From: Rhodovulum tesquicola
Lineage (GTDB): Bacteria > Pseudomonadota > Alphaproteobacteria > Rhodobacterales > Rhodobacteraceae
Direction of reading: 5' to 3'
Assembly: GCF_024128855.1 (NCBI RefSeq)
Contig: NZ_JAMYDV010000009.1
Location: forward strand, 1-64,000
Length of the DNA: 64,000 nt
The notes under the pieces were generated by a model. The model worked only from the letters and a program-made list of their open reading frames with translations, had not been told where the DNA came from and ran no database searches. The translations under genes and the position numbers were made by a program. This document shows, piece by piece, positions 60,162 to 64,000 of this stretch (within the stretch, counting starts at the first letter, position 1; each line of letters opens with the position of its first letter).

Positions 60162-60175
60162 TTGATCGGTATCAA
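60162..60175. promoter_or_regulatory. Perfect FNR/FnrL-type box upstream of ppsA
   Basis: TTGATCGGTATCAA matches the FNR consensus TTGAT-N4-ATCAA at every fixed position. Its centre (60168.5) is 74.5 bases before the ppsA ATG. If the box is at -41.5, transcription would begin near 60127. The 114-base gap between ackA and ppsA has no other gene. This marks ppsA-acsA-E1-E2-acp as a probable low-oxygen unit. Confidence 0.65.
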
Positions 60176-60208
60176 GGCACCGGCCCGGTGGTCCGTGCAA
60201 GATCGCCT

Positions 60209-61399
60209 TCAGCCGATCTGCCCCAGCATGTCGCGCGCCGCCCGTGCGATCACGATTTCCTCGTCGGTAGGGATCACCAGCACACGCACCCGGCTGAGAT
60301 CGGTGCTGATCACGGTCTCGCCCCTGCGGTTGCGCAGTTCGTCAAGCTCCATCCCGATCCAGCCCATGCCCTCGCAGACCTTTTGCCGGATATGGACCGA
60401 GTTCTCGCCAATTCCGCCGCAGAAGACCAGCGCATCCAGCCCCCCCAGCGCGGCCGACAGCCCGCCCAGTTCGCGGCGGATGCGGAAGACGAAATAGCCG
60501 ATCGCCTGATACGCGGGGTCGGTCCCGGCGGCCTCCAGTTCGCGCATGTCATGCGAGAGCCCCGACACCCCAAGAAGCCCCGAGCGGCGATAAAGCAGGT
60601 CCGCGATCTCGTCCGCGCCCATGCCCTCGTGCTGCATTAGGTAGAGCACCACGCCCGGATCGAGCTGGCCGCAGCGCGTGCCCATCGGCAGCCCGTCCAG
60701 CGCCGAGAACCCCATCGACGAGGCGATCGAGCGCCCGCCGATCATCCCGCACATCGACGCCCCGTTGCCCAGATGCGCGACGATCACCCGGCCCGCATGC
60801 AGGTGCGGCGCAATCTGGGTCAGCCGCCCGGCGATGTAGTCATAGCTGAGCCCGTGAAAGCCGTAGCGCCGCACGCCCTTGTCGTAATAAGCGCGCGGCA
60901 GCCCGAACGTGTCGTTCACCCAGGGGTGATGGCGGTGAAAGGCCGTGTCGAAACAGGCGACCTGGACCGCCTGCGGAAAGGCCGCCAGCGCAGCGCGCAC
61001 ACCGGCAAGGTTATGCGGCTGGTGCAAGGGCGCCAGCGGCTCCAGCCGGGCCAGCGCGTCCAGCACTTCCGGGGTCAGCCGGACGGGCACGGCATGGTCC
61101 GGCCCGCCATGCACGATGCGATGCCCCACCGCGTCGATTGCCGCCCCGGGTCGGGCGCGCGCGATCAACTCCAGCACGCGTTCCAGCGCGCAGGCGTGAT
61201 CGGCCGCGTCTTCGGAGGAAAGCGGAGCATCCGACAGCACCGCACCCGCGGCACTGCGCGCCCGCATATGCGGCCCGTTGCCGATCCGGTCGATCTCGCC
61301 CAGGATCTGCGCCACGGGCTCCGCCCCGGGATTGTCCAGTTCGAACAGGCCGAATTTCAGCGAAGACGAGCCTGCATTCAGCGTCAGGATATCCGTCAT
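60209..61399 (-). CDS. ackA: Acetate kinase
   Basis: 396 residues, ASKHA fold. LNAGSSSLKFGLFE at residues 6-19, VGHRIVHGG, FDTAFH, AHLGNGASMC and VFCGGIGENS are the expected phosphate, acyl and adenosine motifs. It makes ATP from acetyl phosphate or the reverse. Three bases follow the Pta gene, forming the classic Pta-AckA pair. Butyrate or propionate kinase activity cannot be ruled out. Confidence 0.94.
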   Translation of the reverse strand: MTDILTLNAGSSSLKFGLFELDNPGAEPVAQILGEIDRIGNGPHMRARSAAGAVLSDAPLSSEDAADHACALERVLELIARARPGAAIDAVGHRIVHGGPDHAVPVRLTPEVLDALARLEPLAPLHQPHNLAGVRAALAAFPQAVQVACFDTAFHRHHPWVNDTFGLPRAYYDKGVRRYGFHGLSYDYIAGRLTQIAPHLHAGRVIVAHLGNGASMCGMIGGRSIASSMGFSALDGLPMGTRCGQLDPGVVLYLMQHEGMGADEIADLLYRRSGLLGVSGLSHDMRELEAAGTDPAYQAIGYFVFRIRRELGGLSAALGGLDALVFCGGIGENSVHIRQKVCEGMGWIGMELDELRNRRGETVISTDLSRVRVLVIPTDEEIVIARAARDMLGQIG

Positions 61400-61402
61400 C
61401 GC

Positions 61403-62827
61403 CTATTCCGCCGCCCGCCCGGCCGCCAGTTCGCCCGTTGGCAACCGGCCCGCCAGCCGCGCCTCGTGCAGCGCCGCCACCGCGCAGGAGGCAAGCCGCG
61501 CCTTGTCGTCATCCGACCGCGAGTTCAGGATGATCGGCACCCGCGCGCCCATCACCACGCCCGCCCCCTCGGCATGACTGATATAGGCCAGCTGCTTTGC
61601 CAGCATGTTGCCGGCATCGATGTTCGGCACCACCAGCACCTCGGCACGCCCTGCGACCTGGCCCTTGATCCCCTTGGTGCGCGCCGCGGCGATGTCGACC
61701 GCGTTGTCCATGGCAAGCGGCCCGTCGACAAGGCCACCGGTGATCTGGCCGCGCTCGGCCATCTTGGACAGAAGCGCCGCGTCCAGCGAGGACGGAATGT
61801 CGGGGTTCACCGTCTCGACCGCCGACAGCACCCCCACCTTGGGAACCTCGATCCCGATCGAGATCGCAAGGTCGATGGCGTTCTGGACGATGTCCATCTT
61901 GGTGCGCAGATCGGGAGCTATGTTGATCGCGGCGTCGGTGACCAGCAGCGGGTGGGCGACGCCGGGGACGTCCATCACGAAGACATGGGTGAAGCGGCGG
62001 CCCGAGCGAAGGCCGTTTTCCTTCCGCAGGGCTGCCTTGAGCATGACATCCGTATGCAGATGCCCCTTCATCAGCGCCGCCGCCCGACCCTGCGCCACCA
62101 GGTCGACGGCAATATTTGCCGCGGTAAGGTGATCTGCCGCCTCGACGATCTCGATCCCGTCGAGCGAGGCGCCAATTTCGCGCGCGGCCGCCGCGATCTT
62201 CGCCGGGTCGCCGATCAGGATCGGGGCGATGATCGTGTGCCGCGCCCCCAGCAGCGCGCCGCCCAGCGATTTCGGTTCCTCGGGCGCGATCACCGCCGTC
62301 GGCAGCGGCGGCAGCGGTTCGGCACGCGAAATGATCGCGTCGAAATGGCGGTGGCGCTCTATCAGCAGGCCGGGGATCTCCAGATCGTCGAACCGCATCT
62401 TGCGGGCGGGCGCCTGAACCTCGGCCTCGCCGGTCAGGATCGTCGCGCCATCCGAGCGTCGGCTCACCTCGGTCGCCATCACCAGCCCGTCGGGCGGGCG
62501 CTTGTCGGTGACGGTGACCCGCGCCACCAGTTCGTCACCCGCATGGGCGCGGCCCTGAAAGCGCAGCGACTGCGCGCGGTAAAGCGTGCCCGCGCCGGGC
62601 AGGATGTTGCCGATCACCGCCGAGACCAGCGAGCCCACCCACATCGCCGGCGCCACCGCCTCGGGCATGCCGTCGCCATCGCCGTCATGCCCCGCGAGAT
62701 GCATGGGATTGTGATTGCCCGAGGCGGAAGCGAAGACGTAGAAGTCGTCTTCTGTGCAGATGCGCACGATCTCGGCGCTGTCGCCTATGGCAATCTCGTC
62801 GAAGACGCGGTTTTCCTCGATTTTCAT
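61403..62827 (-). CDS. MaoC-like dehydratase domain fused to phosphate acyltransferase
   Basis: 474 residues. The N-terminal 150 or so form a MaoC hot-dog domain (FASASGNHNPMHL); the remainder is a phosphate acetyl/butyryltransferase domain (ALMKGHLHTDVMLKAAL, RFTHVFVMDVPG, ITGGLVDGPLAMDNAV). Such fusions are annotated as bifunctional enoyl-CoA hydratase/phosphate acetyltransferase. The hydratase Asp of SGDxNPxH is Asn here, so that activity may be reduced. Coupled to ackA, it links acyl-CoA and acyl phosphate. The start follows DUF3141 by seven bases. Confidence 0.88.
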   Translation of the reverse strand: MKIEENRVFDEIAIGDSAEIVRICTEDDFYVFASASGNHNPMHLAGHDGDGDGMPEAVAPAMWVGSLVSAVIGNILPGAGTLYRAQSLRFQGRAHAGDELVARVTVTDKRPPDGLVMATEVSRRSDGATILTGEAEVQAPARKMRFDDLEIPGLLIERHRHFDAIISRAEPLPPLPTAVIAPEEPKSLGGALLGARHTIIAPILIGDPAKIAAAAREIGASLDGIEIVEAADHLTAANIAVDLVAQGRAAALMKGHLHTDVMLKAALRKENGLRSGRRFTHVFVMDVPGVAHPLLVTDAAINIAPDLRTKMDIVQNAIDLAISIGIEVPKVGVLSAVETVNPDIPSSLDAALLSKMAERGQITGGLVDGPLAMDNAVDIAAARTKGIKGQVAGRAEVLVVPNIDAGNMLAKQLAYISHAEGAGVVMGARVPIILNSRSDDDKARLASCAVAALHEARLAGRLPTGELAAGRAAE

Positions 62828-62834
62828 TCGGCCC

Positions 62835-64000
62835 TCATTCGGCAGCGGTTTCCCTTGTCCGGACCGAGTCGCCCAGCGCCTTGGCGCGGGGGGCTTCGGA
62901 CGCTTGTTCCTGTACCGCCTTGGGCCACGCAACGGCACCGAAGGCCCGTATCCAGGGCGCGCCCCAAACCGCGTGAAAGCCCGTCTCGACCGCCGCTCTG
63001 CGCATCGCCGCGCCCAGATCCAGCCAATTCCCCGCCAGTTCAAACCCCATCCGCTCGACCCAGACAAAGGGATTGTCGGGCGCGGCGGGCTGGCGCGTCT
63101 CGCGTATGCGCGCTGCTGCAGTCGACACCGGCCCGAGCCAGGGGTTCCGCGACGAGATCGCAGCATTGCCCAGCCGCAGCGGGTGCAGCGCGCGCGAGGC
63201 CTCGGCCATGGGTGGGGCAATGGCGGCCCGCAGGGCGGGCGCCAGCGCCTCGCAGCTTTCAGCCTGCATCCGCAACGCCCGGGCGGCAGCGGCATGGGGG
63301 GCGGGATCCGCGTCCGGGACAACCCCGTCCAACGCGTCGAATGCGCAAGGCGCCAGCGACAGCTCGACCCGGCGCGCATCCCCCCGCCCCTCGACGGCTT
63401 CCACGCCCATCAGATAAAGCCCCGGGGCCAGCGCCGCGACCGCCTCAAGCGCAGGCAGGCCGTTCACGCGGCCCGCCTGCACAAGCCCCAGCCCCGCCTC
63501 GGCATGGCGCAGCACGACCACCCGCTGGCCAGCGGCGCGGATCGCGGTGGCATCGGGATAAACACGCTCCAGCCAGCCCAGCACCTCGGCCGGAGTGGCG
63601 ACGGGATCGTCGGGGCGAATACAGATCACCACCGGCGCAGCGATCACGCGCAGATCGAGCGGGCGGCCAAGGCCCAGCACCGCCGCATTGCGCGCCAGAC
63701 GGTCGCCCGGCGGCAGCGCATCGGCGGCCCAGCGCACCTCCTCGCCGGTCATCAGCGCGGGACCGCCGCCCCGGCGCGCAGCCTCGACCACGCGCGGCCC
63801 GGCCCGGTCGGCCTCGGACAGAATCCCCGCCAGCGGGCGCAGCCAGGCGCCGCGGGGGTCGTCCAGCGCGGAGGCCAGCGAGGGCGTCGCCCCATCGAAC
63901 ATCCCGCCACCCAGATCGGACAGCATCCCGGCCACGGCCACTAACGGAGCCGCACCAACGGACGACCGCCCCGGCGCCAGCGCCACCATGTCCAGAAGCA
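62835..64000 (-). CDS. DUF3141-family protein, PHA-synthase-like (partial, runs off the window)
   Basis: At least 385 C-terminal residues are present and the frame stays open to the window edge, so the true start lies beyond 64000. DUF3141 proteins are about 750 residues with an alpha/beta-hydrolase domain related to polyhydroxyalkanoate synthases. The visible end NPFVWVERMGFELAGNWLDLG...GAPWIRAFG is typical of the family. Its usual partners are Pta-type acyltransferase and acetate kinase, as here. Function not established. Confidence 0.75.
   Translation of the reverse strand, partial: LLDMVALAPGRSSVGAAPLVAVAGMLSDLGGGMFDGATPSLASALDDPRGAWLRPLAGILSEADRAGPRVVEAARRGGGPALMTGEEVRWAADALPPGDRLARNAAVLGLGRPLDLRVIAAPVVICIRPDDPVATPAEVLGWLERVYPDATAIRAAGQRVVVLRHAEAGLGLVQAGRVNGLPALEAVAALAPGLYLMGVEAVEGRGDARRVELSLAPCAFDALDGVVPDADPAPHAAAARALRMQAESCEALAPALRAAIAPPMAEASRALHPLRLGNAAISSRNPWLGPVSTAAARIRETRQPAAPDNPFVWVERMGFELAGNWLDLGAAMRRAAVETGFHAVWGAPWIRAFGAVAWPKAVQEQASEAPRAKALGDSVRTRETAAE

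Overview
The window is GC-rich chromosomal DNA (mostly about 65-75% G+C) from an alphaproteobacterium, most likely of the Rhodobacteraceae/Rhodobacterales. The evidence is a complete 14-gene nuo (complex I) operon with small extra genes between the subunits, nuo followed directly by birA, coaX and RNase J, a leucine-catabolic liu operon, an ectoine operon with its MarR-type regulator, and a dispersed hairpin repeat with an AAGAAGAAGG edge. The ectoine genes suggest a salt-tolerant lineage. I see no tRNA, rRNA or CRISPR array.

Layout. Bases 1-750: the end of an IS3-family element lying in a broken SLC13-type transporter gene. Bases 782-10040: mixed housekeeping genes (SDR oxidoreductase, orphan ParA, universal stress protein, RF3, Sel1-repeat protein, ExoD, RhlE-type helicase, rplM-rpsI). 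Bases 10085-33868 (minus strand): one very long, tightly packed operon, nuoA-B-C-[sulfotransferase]-D-[small secreted]-E-[membrane HhH protein]-F-[DUF5333-like]-G-[lipoprotein-like]-H-[small secreted]-I-[CMD family]-J-K-L-M-N-birA-coaX-rnj-[membrane protein]. Bases 34124-41240 (minus): a liu operon for leucine/isovalerate breakdown (acyl-CoA dehydrogenase, LprI-like periplasmic protein, MCC beta, MCC alpha, HMG-CoA lyase, enoyl-CoA hydratase). Bases 41377-41834: a frameshifted creA. Bases 41862-43903: clpP-clpX. Bases 44065-48555: ectR, facing ectA-ectB-ectC-ask across an AT-rich control region full of palindromes. Bases 48810-52342 (minus): a YnjBCD-type ABC importer. Bases 52568-64000 (minus): a carbon-node cluster, DUF3141 (cut by the window edge), MaoC-Pta fusion, AckA, then PEP synthase, acetyl-CoA synthetase, a fused E1alpha-E1beta dehydrogenase, E2 and a small acyl carrier protein. 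A perfect FNR-type box lies upstream of the PEP synthase gene.

How the parts fit. Complex I, acetate/pyruvate interconversion (Pta-AckA, Acs, PDH-like E1/E2, PEP synthase) and leucine degradation all feed or drain acetyl-CoA. The FNR-type box suggests that the ppsA-acs-E1-E2-acp part responds to low oxygen. The two parts most worth a second look are this ACP-containing dehydrogenase cluster and the extra genes inside the nuo operon, above all the translationally coupled sulfotransferase. The ectoine control region carries several separate inverted repeats and is the best candidate regulatory region in the window.
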